Shown: positions 44,381 to 56,238, numbered from the stretch's first letter. The stretch is DNA of 64,000 nucleotides from Thozetella sp. PMI_491 (GCA_021432635.1 MU270048.1:186001-250000); one strand, 5' to 3'. The notes: a model not told the origin generated them from the sequence alone. Program-made: numbers and translations.

Positions 44381-45919
44381 TCATATGCCGAAGATAGCCC
44401 TCCAGTTGGTCGAAAAGATTGCTGTTTTCTCCTGGCTTGAGAGAAAGTCGGCTGCCTGGATGGCGGCAAAGGCTGGCTCGTAGATACGTCCATAAGGATA
44501 ATCCTGAAACATGCTTTAGTAGCAAGATTGGATAGATGATTTAGGCAACAGTTCTTAAGAAAGGAGGTTCACTAACAGATCCAAATACCAACTGAGAAGT
44601 TGGTACGTGATATGCCAATAAGCCCTTAACCTGGGCAAAATAGGTAGGCCCGGCACTATCATACCATATCCTATACCAAGATTTGTAATTAATATATGAC
44701 GCTGTTCAGACCCCATACACAGATTCGGCCGATCTGGCGGAAACGCTTACCGTGTGTTATATACTTGTGTTGCCGACTGCAGCAAATTTAGCGAGCTACG
44801 TAAATATCGATCCTCGATCGACGGGTACGCTCCACCGCAGTGATTGAAAATGTATTTCAAGTTGGTGTAATTCATCAGCGTTTGCGTCAACGTTAAATCC
44901 ATCAGTGTCCTTGCGGTCTCAAAATAGAACTCGACTAAGCCCGCCATATAAATAGCTCCAGGCCATCCTAGTTAGCTTTGTTGATACCCAAAAGGTGGTT
45001 TTTTCTTCCTTTGATTTCACTCACTCGGATTGGAAGTCACCAGTGTTCCATTGATTCGTTGCATAGGCAGAGTAGGATGCACAAACAATGCTATCGACTG
45101 ATTCTTGGCGTTAAGAGCCTCGAAAAAAGGCTGGAGGGCAGGGTTGCCCAGGTACAGACCCTCATGATTCGTTAAGAGGTTAATGCCTTTGGCTCCGAGC
45201 TCTGTAAGGCCGTACTTGGATTCTTTCAATCTATCGGGCCGGGTCAGTACGGCATATCGAATAGTCCGGGAGGCTTCGTACGCTGCGTTAACATATGGCA
45301 GAGGTGCTACGGAATAAAATCCGAAGCGTTGCGGCAGCGCCTTGGCCAGTTCTGCTAGCCATTCGTTCAATAAACGAGCAATCCCAGTCGAGGCAGCCTG
45401 ATTGCCTGGATAAACGGCGGAGCCAGGAGTGGAGATGGAGAGGATACCATGAGCTATGGAGTTGTTTGCCATAAACGAGAGGTGCGTTGCGAGGTCCCAC
45501 GCTGGTGTTGGTTTCTCCCCGGTGAGAGGAACAAGAGCACGATAGAAGTCGGGTACTGCGTGAACTGAGGCGTATGATCGCATTAGAAACTTCAGTACAG
45601 CTTGCAACAAGGAATGTAGACGCACTGTGAACGTCGACACGCGTTGCGTTGGAGAAGTCAATGTACGGCAAACTTGCAACAGTGTCTTGGATGGCTTCTA
45701 TTGACCGGAATGCGGCATCTGCAAATGGAAGCGACGGCAGATCTAAGCCATCTAATAGATTTCATTATTTTAGTCCTTGTCTACCAGCTTGGCCCGTGAG
45801 AGCTCACCTCGATCGGCGTTCCTAATGATTTTCGAGATCTTTGTGCTATAGCCTTTGGCGCTTATAGCCATATACGCGGATGTCAACGTCCAGCACACGA
45901 TTAGCCTAGAAACCTGCAT
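44381..45919 (-). CDS. Secreted amidohydrolase-2 / ACMSD-superfamily protein
   Basis: Read as one frame the gene looks broken, but six exons join cleanly: 45919-45808, 45751-45626, 45564-45025, 44967-44751, 44670-44577 and 44503-44381 (403 residues). Introns are 56-80 nt. A signal peptide (MQVSRLIVCWTLTSAYMAISA) starts the protein. Metal-site motifs appear only after splicing: VDVHIHAVP (His79, His81), LFVHPT, FNHCGG and FGSDYPYG. ILSISTPGS and GLVEFYFETAR are typical of 6-methylsalicylate-decarboxylase-like amidohydrolases, which decarboxylate aromatic acids. Here the leader would send it outside the cell. Substrate unknown. Codons look less GC-biased than neighbours. An in-frame ATG at 46072 would add 51 residues but bury the signal peptide. 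Confidence 0.82.
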
Positions 45920-47946
45920 CCTTGCTGGAAAATTTTCTTTTGTAGATAGCAGGAGATTTTTTTGGCGGGCAAGGGAGTAAAAGTACTTCGGGAGATGAAA
46001 ACAGCGCCCGGGTTTTCGAAGTTCTGGGAGTTTGGGGCAGTTCTTGGGGTACTTGTGTACATCCTGTAGCATAAGCTCTCATTATACCCTAATCTTTGAC
46101 TTGACATGTGTTTCCCCAATGTAATGCTAGTACCGGTGCAAACGAGTCTTGTGATACACACCTACGTATCTTTATTGAGCAGATACTTGGAAGCGACTTG
46201 TGCTGACTCAGGGGTCTTGTGAAGATGCCGAATGAAATGTATTGAATCAAGCCATTGCCGAAATACCTGCAGCATGATTGCTTGAGCTTTACCCAAAGTA
46301 ATTAAATGGTATCCTACGCATGCGTGCTTTCGCTAGCTAACCTCAGCTACAATTCGCAATTCGTTGCTCCATTAGGCACGAAGCAATACTAGATTCTGGC
46401 CTACGTTACCTTAGCGCGTATCTAATTGGGGTGATTCCGTTAGACGAGGGGACGTGTGCGGACGCCTAGTGGGCTAAACGCAAGCCCAACACCCTCAGCA
46501 CTGGATGCATGACTTCTGCAATACAACAGCCATAACCCGATATAGAATATGTTATACGTGTACAGTGAGCTTTGCGAAGTATTTGCAATACATCCATGCC
46601 ACATTGCCCAAAAAGGATGGCGGTAGAGCGGCGAAGTTATGTCCACCGTATTTTATGCAAGCCGTATCCTACACACTTCGGAGTTTATAGTCTAGACCTA
46701 TATGTTTGGAGTTCTTAGCATATTTCCATCAGATCGATCTGTAGCTACTTCGACTCCCATGTTATTTGGCAGTAATATGAACACAGATATAAAGTACTCT
46801 TGTGTTTCAAGTAACTAGAGCCAATGTTTGGTCACAAGAAGTCAATCACGGCCTACTGCCTGTCCGTCTTCACTGCGCCCTTTATATATATCCTGTCGTT
46901 CTATAATGGGTGGGCAACTTGACTTTACAATAAACTTGACACCGTAATTGGATGTTGCACCAAAGAGGAGTGGTGTGAGTGTCAGTTAAATTTGGCGTAA
47001 CAAAGTGGCGTATGATGTGGTTCCAAGGCCCTATACGTATCACACGACGAGTCAAGCCACGAGATCGAGCGTCTCCCTCTGGACGGTTCGCCCTTCAGCA
47101 ACTGCATTGGGTCTAGCACCGAAGCAGGCATCCTACTTGAAACAAACTCAAGCTCCGAGTGGGGCGCTTCCGTCCATCTGATCGCCGTGATCGACCGCCC
47201 AGCAGGTACGGACGATTTAAAGCTTGAAGCCCTACCCTAGCCTTTGCATAGAAAAAAGGCGGCCGTCCCTAGCCAAAGGAGCAGCGTGCCACGAGCTGCG
47301 GTCGACTATCCTTTGAGCTCATTTCGACTTTCTTCTGTGCCTGATGCCATCGCACTCTGCTTCGCCCCAGCTGGGGCGGCGCCAGTCAATTCCTGAGGCC
47401 CACATCCTGGAAGCGAGACGGCGCTGTCTCTAGGGACACAGCACCCACCGGGCACAGATCCGAGGGCTCTCGACTAAGGCATGAAGCAGCCCCGCTTTTA
47501 CCCCTGAATCTACATAGGGCAGCCAGGGCGAAGCCGTAGGACCCCCTGCCCTGTGCTCACGTCTACTCTACGCAAAACCCCCCGCCGAGGGATGCTGGGC
47601 CCTGGAAGGCTCGAAGGCGTAGTCTAATGCTTAGGATCGGCCAAGTACCCGTTCCATGGAACGAGGGATTACGCCGTGCCCCGCACGACTAGGTAGGCAA
47701 GGTCGATAGTCGGCGGATCCGTCCCTTGACAGGAGCGCCCAAGTTAAATACAGACCAGTGCCTGCAGCCTCTCTGTCCATTTCGAGACTGGTCTTTAGTC
47801 ACTTGTCTGCGTTGCTGTTGCTTCCAGATCGGCACCCAAAGCCTTTCCAGCTGTACGACTCCTTTTGTCGTTAGCTTCGCCAGCCTGGCCTGTGCGCTTG
47901 CATTCTGACTGGTTTCACTTCTCTTCGTTTCGTTCCCGACGCTACG
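45920..47946. other. Intergenic, 2 kb, no gene recognised
   Basis: The left part (45920-46990) is AT-rich; the right part (47040-47900) is more GC-rich and pyrimidine-rich. Short frames show no domain. No repeat, tRNA or rRNA was recognised. Confidence 0.45.
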
Positions 47947-48213
47947 ATGCGTCGCTCTTTCTTTCTTCCCTTTCTCCTTGGGGTTCCGGTCGCCATGGCT
48001 ATGCCGGTGCCAGAGTTCTCTACCACGCTCAGCACCAGATGGGAGGTGAGTCGCACTCCAGTGCAGCCCGGTCTGCTCGCTTGTGCACTTTTCTAATATG
48101 CCGGCCAGGCTTGCCACACCGTCTTGGGCCAGTGCAGGACTGATGCCGACTGCTGCGATTCGATGCGCTGCGACTTCCGAGCAGGCGAGGGACTGTGTGC
48201 GCCGTCCGGCTAG
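47947..48213 (+). CDS. Small secreted knottin-like cysteine-rich peptide
   Basis: Two exons, 47947-48045 and 48109-48213, with a GTGAGT..CTAAT..CAG intron, encode 67 residues. The two parts lie in different frames, so the gene is easy to miss. Residues 1-18 (MRRSFFLPFLLGVPVAMA) form a signal peptide. The second exon is almost entirely a six-cysteine module with spacing C-x6-C-x5-CC-x4-C-x8-C, from ACHTVLGQC to GLCAPSG. That is the inhibitor-cystine-knot (knottin) order, with an adjacent CC pair. Knottins serve as inhibitors, antimicrobials, toxins or signals in different organisms; none of these roles can be assigned here. The protein is predicted from sequence only. Confidence 0.7.
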
Positions 48214-49053
48214 GGTTGAAATTTTCAAGAGTTTGGCTTACCATTAGTTGCGTTGCATGGGCCTTGGGAGGGAGTCTCGGAACTCTCTGATAACGATTTC
48301 CTTTGTACCGGGTTAGATCTTACGGTTTTGCATTGGCGGGAGCATCTTTCTGGTTTACCTGGCGTCGCGGCGACGGAAGCATCTGGCAGGACCATCATCT
48401 CCCGCTGTCGATGCCTTGGTCATCACCTCTTTCTGCATGAAACCCTTCTGGGTAGCATTTTCACGGCATCAAATGAAATCAAAAGAAAGAAAAGAGGCTT
48501 TTCTTGAAGGGGTCATCCTTTCTAACCCAAGGCCGCCGGCTATTTCGCTCCCCCATCTGCCGTGAATTGCCAGTAAACTCTATTTTGCACTCGTTCCTTA
48601 CGACATCTTGACCACGTGAAGACGACATCATAGCTTCTTAATATCCCGACTATAGGCCTTACAACTTCAGTATAGGCTCTCAGATATGTTTCAAGCGCTA
48701 GCCCGGTGTTTTTAAACAACCATCAGATTCCGTCTAGCTGCCATTGGCTCTCTAGCTGTCGTGAAATGTCAATAGCCGCCCGGCGATTCCCGCCGGCTAA
48801 TAACTGTGTATCGTGGCAGACATGCTGACCTCGTCCGGAGCACGTGTAATCATTCGGTGCGTTTCGTTACATCAACCGGCCGCTTGCGGGGCTGCTTGGG
48901 GGCTGACCACGGTTGCCTTTTCCGAGCCTCGGAACCGCGGCCTCGTGGCATCCAGATACCACCATTTCCCAGCCTTTTTTTTTTCTCTCTTTTTAATACC
49001 CTCTATTTGATTCAAGGATTGTGGCCAATTCATCGTGCCGGCTCTCGGGCAAT
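48214..49053. other. Intergenic, HET gene promoter
   Basis: 840 bp between the knottin-like gene and the HET gene. A pyrimidine tract (48977-48995) precedes the HET start. No gene was recognised. Confidence 0.5.
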
Positions 49054-51657
49054 ATGACTCGTTGGCATCAGCCTTCCTGCACAGACCCGGATGTTGTGAT
49101 AGTCGGGGATTCTCCGCAGTGCAAAGCATGCAATTCGCGGCCGTCGCTCGAGGAGCTCATTCGCAGCCAATCTGCACAAGGGACATCCCTGTCCATCCCG
49201 CCGGATGAGCCTCCGGGAAAGCTGAACCTATGGTGGCCCCCCGCGGTGGTGTACGACCGAGCAGCCCCAGACCAGCCAGGGGCATCGGCTCGCCGAGGTT
49301 CTCAAGCGCCGGCCAATGCCACAAGCGGCGATAAAGTCGAATGCGATGCGTCAGCCTGGCCACACATTTACTCTGAACCTCTACGAGATGATGAGTTCCG
49401 CCTTATTTGCATGGACGCCTCGGACAGCGCAGGACAACTTGTCCATGTGTCTCTGGAGACTCACACGCACGATGCCTGCCCAGAATACGAGACCGTGTCA
49501 TACACTTGGGGTGGCGAGGAAGCCGACATGTCAATGACGTCCCCAGTTTACATTGGCGCATACTGGGACGTCCTTTTCCAGACGAAGAATTGCTTCGACC
49601 TTCTGCAGTACATCAAGCCTCCGAGGTTTGGAAGGATAGCCTGGGTAGATTCGCTCTGCGTCGACCAGAGCAGCCGATTCGAAAGATCTATACAGGTCGC
49701 AAAGATGCGACAGATTTATGAGAACTGCTCAAGAGTTGTGGTTTTCCTGGGACCGGATCTCATCACCCCCGCGCCCAGTAAAGCTTACTACCGGCGGCGC
49801 AGACCATTATTCGAGCTGGATATGGGGAACGGGGAGAAACCATCCCCCAAAGAGGCCAAAGATGAGCGGCCCGGGGGCGGAGAGCCAGAAGTATCCCCTG
49901 CCAAATTGGAGACCATTCTCAAACGAAGATATTTTGAGCGCCTCTGGACGATCCAGGAGCTTGTGCTTCCTCCTCGAGTTATGATCCCGATCGGCAACAC
50001 TGAGTTCTGGGCGGATGCACAGACTGTTGGCCATTGGTCTGCCACGGAAAAGTCGAAGGCGGGAGTGCCACAGCACTTGGCCCCAGCCCCATGGCTCCAG
50101 TACATTTCGCAGCGGTCGCTCGGTCAGAAGAACATGATGGAGATGCTGGATTTCACTGGGGGCTGCCAGACAAGCGACGTCCGCGACCGCCTGTTCGGTC
50201 TGCTCGGCCTGCTACCCAAGGAGGCCATCGAAGATCTCCGGCCAACATACGCAATATCGTACGAGCACTTTCTTGTGGGACTTTTTGCGTTCTGTATGCT
50301 CCGATACAGACGCTTCAACTTCTTGGCGAATGTCCCACTATATCAGCCTCCCCATCCTTACCCGTCTTGGGTACCGTATTGGAGATCCGGGACGCCCTGG
50401 GAGGCATTGTTCCACAATCCCGGGAGTCAAGACGGGAAAGACTTCGTGGATTTTATCGATGACAACTTTGAGGGCTCAAAGTGTTTCCTCAACAGGATAG
50501 AGTGGGCTCCTTCCACCAGTCCCTACGTAGATGGTAACACAGCGCGCTACCTCGAGCTTGGGCGGCTCCAGCGCCACCATGGCATTCGAGTTGACGCTAG
50601 TACCGGGGCCGTCTCGATCCATCTCGTCAAGCTCTTCATATTCCCGTCTCAGCCAATCGACGTCGGCAAGTATAAGGGACTCGACGTTTTCAGAGTGTCG
50701 ATTGTCAACGGGCTCGATGCTGAGGCCCTCTACCTCGCCAGCTATTGCGATCTGTCCTCCGTCATCTTCCCCAAGATGGATGCCCTGTACTGCTTGGCCC
50801 CAGACGCGCCAGACGCTGCGCCTTTGTACCTAGTCTTGCGACAAGGGACTCGCCATGGCCGTCTGAAGCTCGTAGCGTCGGTCCATTACATGGCCACGCG
50901 GCGCCCCAAGGATTGGCCGCCGCCGTTCCACTGGGAAGAGCTCACCTACAGCGTCTTCGACTTGCTGTCCGACTTTCGTGAGTCAATAAAGGTGCGAAGC
51001 GACCAGCTTAACTTCCTGCAGGTTTTTATGCGCCCCTTTACTCCGACTGGGCTGGTCAAGGCCTACGCGGCATACCTACACCTGCAGATCAATCTTAACA
51101 AAGAGGCCCTCGAGGGGCCCGAGTTTGAGAACCTGTATGTCCAACTCGTGGATGACAAGTTTAGTCCAAAGCTTGCGGAGGATTTCGTCGAGTTCACCAT
51201 CGTTCCGGACCGTCGGGAATCCAGGGATGGGAAGTGGCAGCCCCAGGACCGCCAGTATTGGGCGAACGTGGACTTGCCGTGGGAGTGGTGGGACGAAAAG
51301 GGATCGAAATGGCGCCCCATGTTCGGCTCCGCAAAGAGACTGAAGCCGGACTTCAGCTCGAGTGTGCGGATCCGGATCTCGACCACGAATTTGCGCGACT
51401 GGCTCAAGCACGTGGAACGCAGCGAGCCCACCGAGTCCAAGCAGGTACCGCTAGTTGTCTTTGACTCGCTGAACTTCTGGCTCCCCAGGATCCGACGGGC
51501 CTGTGAGTTGACCGGGGAGAGTGTCTTCAACATAATCACGAGGGTGCCTTTGATGAAGGACCGCTTCATGTCGTGCCATCGTTGGAACTGGTACCGCAAC
51601 GCTCTGGTTGAGAAGTTTGAGATGGATGGCTCAACCTACCGCGTTAGCATTGTGTAG
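49054..51657 (+). CDS. HET-domain (heterokaryon incompatibility) protein
   Basis: 867 residues, single exon, from the ATG of MTRWHQPSC; the upstream in-frame codon is only GTG. The HET domain spans about 120-290 with its conserved blocks: PLRDDEFRLICM, YETVSYTWGG (145-154), IAWVDSLCVDQSSRFERSIQVAKM split over a few residues, and SRVVVFLG. The N-terminus has a short CKAC motif in a DVVIVGDSPQCKACNSRPS segment, often seen before HET domains. The C-terminal 500 residues carry no domain I recognise. HET proteins trigger cell death on fusion of unlike strains and take part in allorecognition; many paralogues have no known role. No NLR or patatin partner lies adjacent. Confidence 0.88.
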   Translation: MTRWHQPSCTDPDVVIVGDSPQCKACNSRPSLEELIRSQSAQGTSLSIPPDEPPGKLNLWWPPAVVYDRAAPDQPGASARRGSQAPANATSGDKVECDASAWPHIYSEPLRDDEFRLICMDASDSAGQLVHVSLETHTHDACPEYETVSYTWGGEEADMSMTSPVYIGAYWDVLFQTKNCFDLLQYIKPPRFGRIAWVDSLCVDQSSRFERSIQVAKMRQIYENCSRVVVFLGPDLITPAPSKAYYRRRRPLFELDMGNGEKPSPKEAKDERPGGGEPEVSPAKLETILKRRYFERLWTIQELVLPPRVMIPIGNTEFWADAQTVGHWSATEKSKAGVPQHLAPAPWLQYISQRSLGQKNMMEMLDFTGGCQTSDVRDRLFGLLGLLPKEAIEDLRPTYAISYEHFLVGLFAFCMLRYRRFNFLANVPLYQPPHPYPSWVPYWRSGTPWEALFHNPGSQDGKDFVDFIDDNFEGSKCFLNRIEWAPSTSPYVDGNTARYLELGRLQRHHGIRVDASTGAVSIHLVKLFIFPSQPIDVGKYKGLDVFRVSIVNGLDAEALYLASYCDLSSVIFPKMDALYCLAPDAPDAAPLYLVLRQGTRHGRLKLVASVHYMATRRPKDWPPPFHWEELTYSVFDLLSDFRESIKVRSDQLNFLQVFMRPFTPTGLVKAYAAYLHLQINLNKEALEGPEFENLYVQLVDDKFSPKLAEDFVEFTIVPDRRESRDGKWQPQDRQYWANVDLPWEWWDEKGSKWRPMFGSAKRLKPDFSSSVRIRISTTNLRDWLKHVERSEPTESKQVPLVVFDSLNFWLPRIRRACELTGESVFNIITRVPLMKDRFMSCHRWNWYRNALVEKFEMDGSTYRVSIV

Positions 51658-51877
51658 CTACTGGCTAAGTTTCTGCTCTAATGGCGTGGCAATGACTTTA
51701 TGGTTTATGGCTTGATGAATTCTTGTATGCAAGGTATCTAGATACCCATGGAGGGAGTTAAGCGGCGGATTATTCCAAGTACATTGTAGTCCCGAATAAC
51801 GAACGCGTTCATTTCCACTCCGCTGCTTTGACCCTGTAGCCTAGCTCGTTTCTCGTTTCCTTCCTACACCCATGTAG

Positions 51878-53421
51878 TTACGGTTGTAGAAGCTGGATAA
51901 TGTCCGCAACTTCACCGACTGCCTCGATGTCCCAACAGGTCTTGCTGGCTTCCTGCGCCTTGTCACCAAGCACATTTTGACACTGGTCCAGGAACTTCCG
52001 CTGCAACATGCCTTTGTCCATTGGCGCCTCGATGCTTCCCACGGCATGGAGGATGTATTTAACGAGCTCTTTCCCGTTGTCGGTGGTTACGGTGACTCTT
52101 GCCTGGTCGGCGACAAGTGCAGGGTCGATCTCAGCGCGAATCCTGTCCCGAAGACTGATGACTCGGGCATCCGTTACGACACTGTCCTCGTATTCCGCGG
52201 GCGTCGCGCGGCCGAACAGTAGGCCGCATGCACCGCCGTGAAATACGCTGAACTTGGCCTCTAATCCATCCTTAGGGAATTTCTTTCCCGTAAGTTCTAT
52301 GACGAGTGGATGGACACTGGCGGTCACAGCGCTGATATTGTCCGCACTGAGCCCCAGCTTAGTAAGGTCGTCATACAGCTGGACGCACGCGTCGATAATT
52401 GGGTGGACCACAATGCCGCATGGGAACGGCTTAAAACTGTTGCGGAGGATCTCCCAACGGCCGTAGCCGCTTCCCGCCAGGCCCACCTCGCTCCGATCGA
52501 CACCAGTCCACTTCCTGAGGCTTTCTTGCACATCGACTTTGGTCGCGCCGACCACATTTGCCCAGCCTCGTTTTGCCTCTAAAGTCTGGTCGCTGCTCGA
52601 GTAGCCGCCTTGTGCCAGGATGGCGGCCAGGAGACCGCACTGCGCCGCTCTTCCCGGGTGGAAAGATTTGGTATGGGAGCCAAACATCTCGCGGAGGCCA
52701 ACGACTTGTGTAGCCGCGATGCCGATAGCTTGAGCAGTTTGTGTCGGTGGAAGCCCGAGTAGTTTGGCAACTCCCACAGCAGCTCCGATGGATCCTGTGG
52801 AGGACGTAATGTGCCTGCGAGGAGACATGAGCATCCTAGCTTCAACTTCACAATCAAGTAGCGGCCACTCACCAGCCAACGTCGTAATGCTCAGGCCAGA
52901 CTGCGAGGCCCAGTTTGCATTCGACCTCAATACCCGCCACAAGCGCAACTAGGAAGTCTTTGCCCGAGACCCCTTTCTTCCATTCTGCCACTGCAAGGAT
53001 AGCACTAGCTACAGGCCCAGTGGGATGGATGATCGTGTCCAGATGGGTGTCGTCATAGTCGTGGACGTGCGACGCGATGCCATTTATCAAGGCTGCATGC
53101 TGGGGGTCGGCTTTTAGCTCTCCCCGCCTTCCGAGAAGACTTGCCGTCGGAGCTCCAAAGAATGGCTCCAGAGATTTGTGCTATAGGAGGTAGAGAGATT
53201 AGCAATCTTCAGCGCCACTGGCCGACGAAAACCTCCAGCCTCAAAGGCCAGAGAGGCACATCAGCTTCGCATACCGCGATGGTCGCGGCCTCGTGGCCAC
53301 TGCCCCCGATCGTGCACCCAACCCAATTATACCAGCTGCAGACAGCAGCCTGGACAACATCATGGGGCAATCCTGCAAATTCCAGGCTGTTGACCCATGA
53401 TGCGACGTGTTCGGTAGTCAT
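51878..53421 (-). CDS. MmgE/PrpD family protein
   Basis: Exons 53421-53275, 53180-52873 and 52814-51878 give 463 residues. Introns are GTATGC..TAG and GTGAGT..CAG. The family includes 2-methylcitrate dehydratase and cis-aconitate decarboxylase. Seen: INGIASHVHDYDDTH (the conserved His/Asp-rich active-site segment), HPTGPVASAILA, STGSIGAAVGVAKLLGL, SFHPGRAAQCGLLAAILA and PFPCGIVVHPIIDA. The sequence looks closer to generic PrpD proteins than to Aspergillus CadA, so the reaction is not assigned. No mitochondrial presequence is visible. It lies beside two P450 genes, a possible small metabolic group. An additional upstream exon cannot be excluded. Confidence 0.85.
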
Positions 53422-54311
53422 ATTTAGTGGTTTCGCAGCCGTCGATCGAGCCAAACTTACTGTCCGTAAGAAATGGTTCGTACTGCTGCTTTTCCTTCGA
53501 GCAGTAGTTCAGGGCGCAGTCGTTTGTTCCTGGCTTGCTAGGTATCTAGGTTGTCGAGTCGAGAGGCGGGGGTGGAGAATGGGGTCCTTCTGGGGACTGC
53601 TGATATGCTTAGTTAGATAAGGTCGCGTGAAGTTGGCGATTTCAGGTAAGCTTATTTGCAGTGCTAGGTGGATGTCCAGCACGTATCGTGAGTTCCATCA
53701 TGATTTGGAACGCTGTTCTTCCCGTCTTGCAGGCTTCGTGAATCACATTGATCTGTCTACTGTAATTAAAAAACACCCGTATGTGCTCTCTTAGCTCTCC
53801 ATCCATCAATAACTGCACTCTCTGTACTGCAATTTCAGATCCCCCTCGGCTCTTCCCTAGGCTCACCCAAGTTAGGCAACCTGACCTGATTAGGCTACGT
53901 ATGTACGTAAATATAAGCCAAATCCTAACCCCATTCGAAGGGTTTGAGTGGCTCCGCCCGAAGAAGAATTTCAGCACTTTAGCAGCATAAATACAGGCTG
54001 CGCCCATTATAAATCCAACCCTAGGTTCTATCTTAGACCACGCTGTTAATCTATGATCGCCGAGTCATCCGAATCTCAGATCAGCGCCTGCTACATTCCC
54101 AGTCATAGCTCTAAGTCCAATAAGATGTACAGAGTAGTCTTCACTTTTGATTAATCGAGACCTCCTTTTTCTGCTAGAAGGATGTATTGACAAGGACGAG
54201 ATAAAATGGTCTAAACTGCTAGCTTCCGTGGAAAACGCCATAACGCCATCCCTGTTGTAACCTCCCCAGTCCCTTTGAATGACGCCTCATCTGATCAAGT
54301 TTTGCTACAGA
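53422..54311. other. Intergenic, AT-rich
   Basis: 890 bp between the MmgE/PrpD start and the 3' end of the first P450. Short frames only; no feature was recognised. Confidence 0.5.
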
Positions 54312-56238
54312 TCATCGTGGCGAGAGTCTGATAAAACATTGCGCTGGATCTCGAGTCAGAACCTCGACAACGTCATCCGTGTTCAAATGCCCTGGTACGT
54401 TCTCAAACGTGAAGTTCCAAACAACCATCGCGGTGAGCACTCTGAGCTCCATGTAAGCAAAACGTTTCCCATAACAGCCCCGAGACCCTCCTGAGAAACT
54501 TAGGAATGGGCCTGCTTTGGAATCGAACACCGGGGCACCACCCTCGTTCGGCCCAGGCTTCAGCCAGCGCTCGGGGAGAAACTCAGTCACATGGTGGCTG
54601 TTCCAAAAGGGTGTCTGTTTAGAAGACTGGTGTCTAGCCTCCTTCGTGTACTCGATAGGTGGTGTGGTGATGCTGGGACCGGCAAGGTTGAATATCACAG
54701 TCGTTCCTTTGGGAACATGGTGGCCCATGACCATAGTATCAACTTGAGCTTCTCGAGCTGAGAGGTAAATTGGACCCGAAAGTCGCAAAACTTCTTCGAT
54801 TACTGCTTCAAGATAAGGCGCCTAAGTCAGTGGTTAGTCGTTTCGATAAATCGCTGTGAATGTGGGAGAACTCTAACCTGGACCTTTCGCAACTCTTCAA
54901 AGGTGGGCTGGCGGGCTTCGCTTGCTGCCGCTGGATACGAGCTAACCAAGTTCTCATAAAGCCTCCGCTGCACATCTTGATATTTGGTAAGGTACCTTAC
55001 GATCCAAGTAAATGCTGTTGATGTAGTTGTCGACCCCGCGGTAAAGAATGCATATAACTCGTCTCGGATCGTAGGTGTGTCGAAAGCGGGTTCCCTACTG
55101 GCCTTTTCAGCCAGCAAGATCTCGCGTTGCAGCATGTACTCGAGGCCCGAGGTGACATCCCCGTTCCCGGCACTTCTGAGTCGTAATAGAGCTTGTGAGA
55201 CGTATTTTTGGAACGATTCTTCTTTGACTCTCAAGATGTTGCGAACTGCCGGGCTGAGCGAGTAGAGTTTCCAGAAGAGCTTCGGCACAGGTGTTCCCAT
55301 TGCACGGACAATGGTCTTCTCCCCCAGTTTGATACACTTGAATTCCTCGGTTTCTTGAAAATCCGGGAATGTGCAAGAGTTATCATTCTGCCCCAGGTTC
55401 TCCTCGGCGGGCGGGTGGAAAGACTGCCTCTCTCCAAAGTAGGTGCGCAAGTAGGCTAGGTAAGACCTGACCATGTCCTCTTTATTGGGACCAAGAGAGA
55501 TTCTCTGGATTGATTCGAAGCAGACAGCAGTTATGTCCCGTGCCCCTGAAAAAGGGCGGCCATTTGACATAGATGCCTTCATTCTCCAGATCTCAATCAG
55601 TTCCGCGGCGGCCTTATATGTCTCCGGGCCGCAAACCTAGTTCTGTGCGTTAGCGCGAGCCTCTCCCTGAATATAACTAGTGTCTATCTCACAGTGTTCA
55701 AGAAACTCGGAGACATCAGGCCATTTACTAGGTCACGGTTCGATTTGAAATTCGGATGTGACTTCTTCATAGATAGGTGGTTGCTAGGGAACAGCCCTGC
55801 AAAAGACTCCGTGGAGTGCTTCGACCGGTCGAAGTCTCTGTCTCTTTTTATTAAGGTGTTGCAGGTCTATATCCTATTGTCAGAGCTTTTCGCTAGAGTG
55901 GTATCAAAGCATGTGCCAATTAATTAGTATCATACCTCATCATAGTCGGAGAGAACTAAAATGGGCTTCGAGAAGGGGCGTATGAATATTTGGACAAGCG
56001 GGCTGCCATGCCTCCGGCCCAGCTCGGATATCCAAATAGCAGGCTTAAGTCCGCCGAGTCTATTCCTTCGAATTTCTGGTACATCGCCAAATATGCTTCT
56101 CAGCGCTGCTGGGTTGTACGGAATGTTTGGGTAAGGCTTAGGTAGCGCTAACTGGTAGGCAAGATACAGGCCAAACGCTATGGCTAGCGAGACGCCACAT
56201 AGCAATAACGTCGAAGGAAACTGAAAGTTAGGGAACAT
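54312..56238 (-). CDS. Cytochrome P450, copy A of a divergent pair
   Basis: Exons 56238-55936, 55866-55693, 55636-54878 and 54821-54312 give 581 residues, all junctions in phase 0. The N-terminal anchor (LLLCGVSLAIAFGLYLAYQL) is followed by a Pro-rich hinge (PKPYPNIPYNP). I-helix FFTAGSTTTSTAFTW has the normal Ala-Gly/Thr core. K-helix ExxR lies in EEVLRLS, PERW in FLPERWLKP, and the haem loop is FSGGSRGCYGKRFA. ER monooxygenase; substrate unknown. It is clearly paralogous to the gene at 56887-58832: same exon number, same second exon length (174 nt) and matching blocks such as MSNGRPF/ISNGRPF and FLNT. They diverge from a 648-bp region containing a perfect inverted repeat. Confidence 0.9.

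Noticed and set aside
45017-45679. Amidohydrolase fragment first read as a pseudogene with a premature stop and a detached C-terminal piece at 44747-44947
   Set aside because: Five canonical introns join the pieces in phase and restore all metal motifs, so the gene appears intact.
46070-46072. Upstream in-frame ATG as the start of the amidohydrolase
   Set aside because: It would place 51 polar residues before a clean signal peptide; the ATG at 45919 fits better.
45920-46990. AT-rich stretch suspected to be a RIP-mutated transposon relic
   Set aside because: No terminal repeats, no residual transposase or reverse transcriptase motifs visible; dinucleotide RIP indices would need computing.
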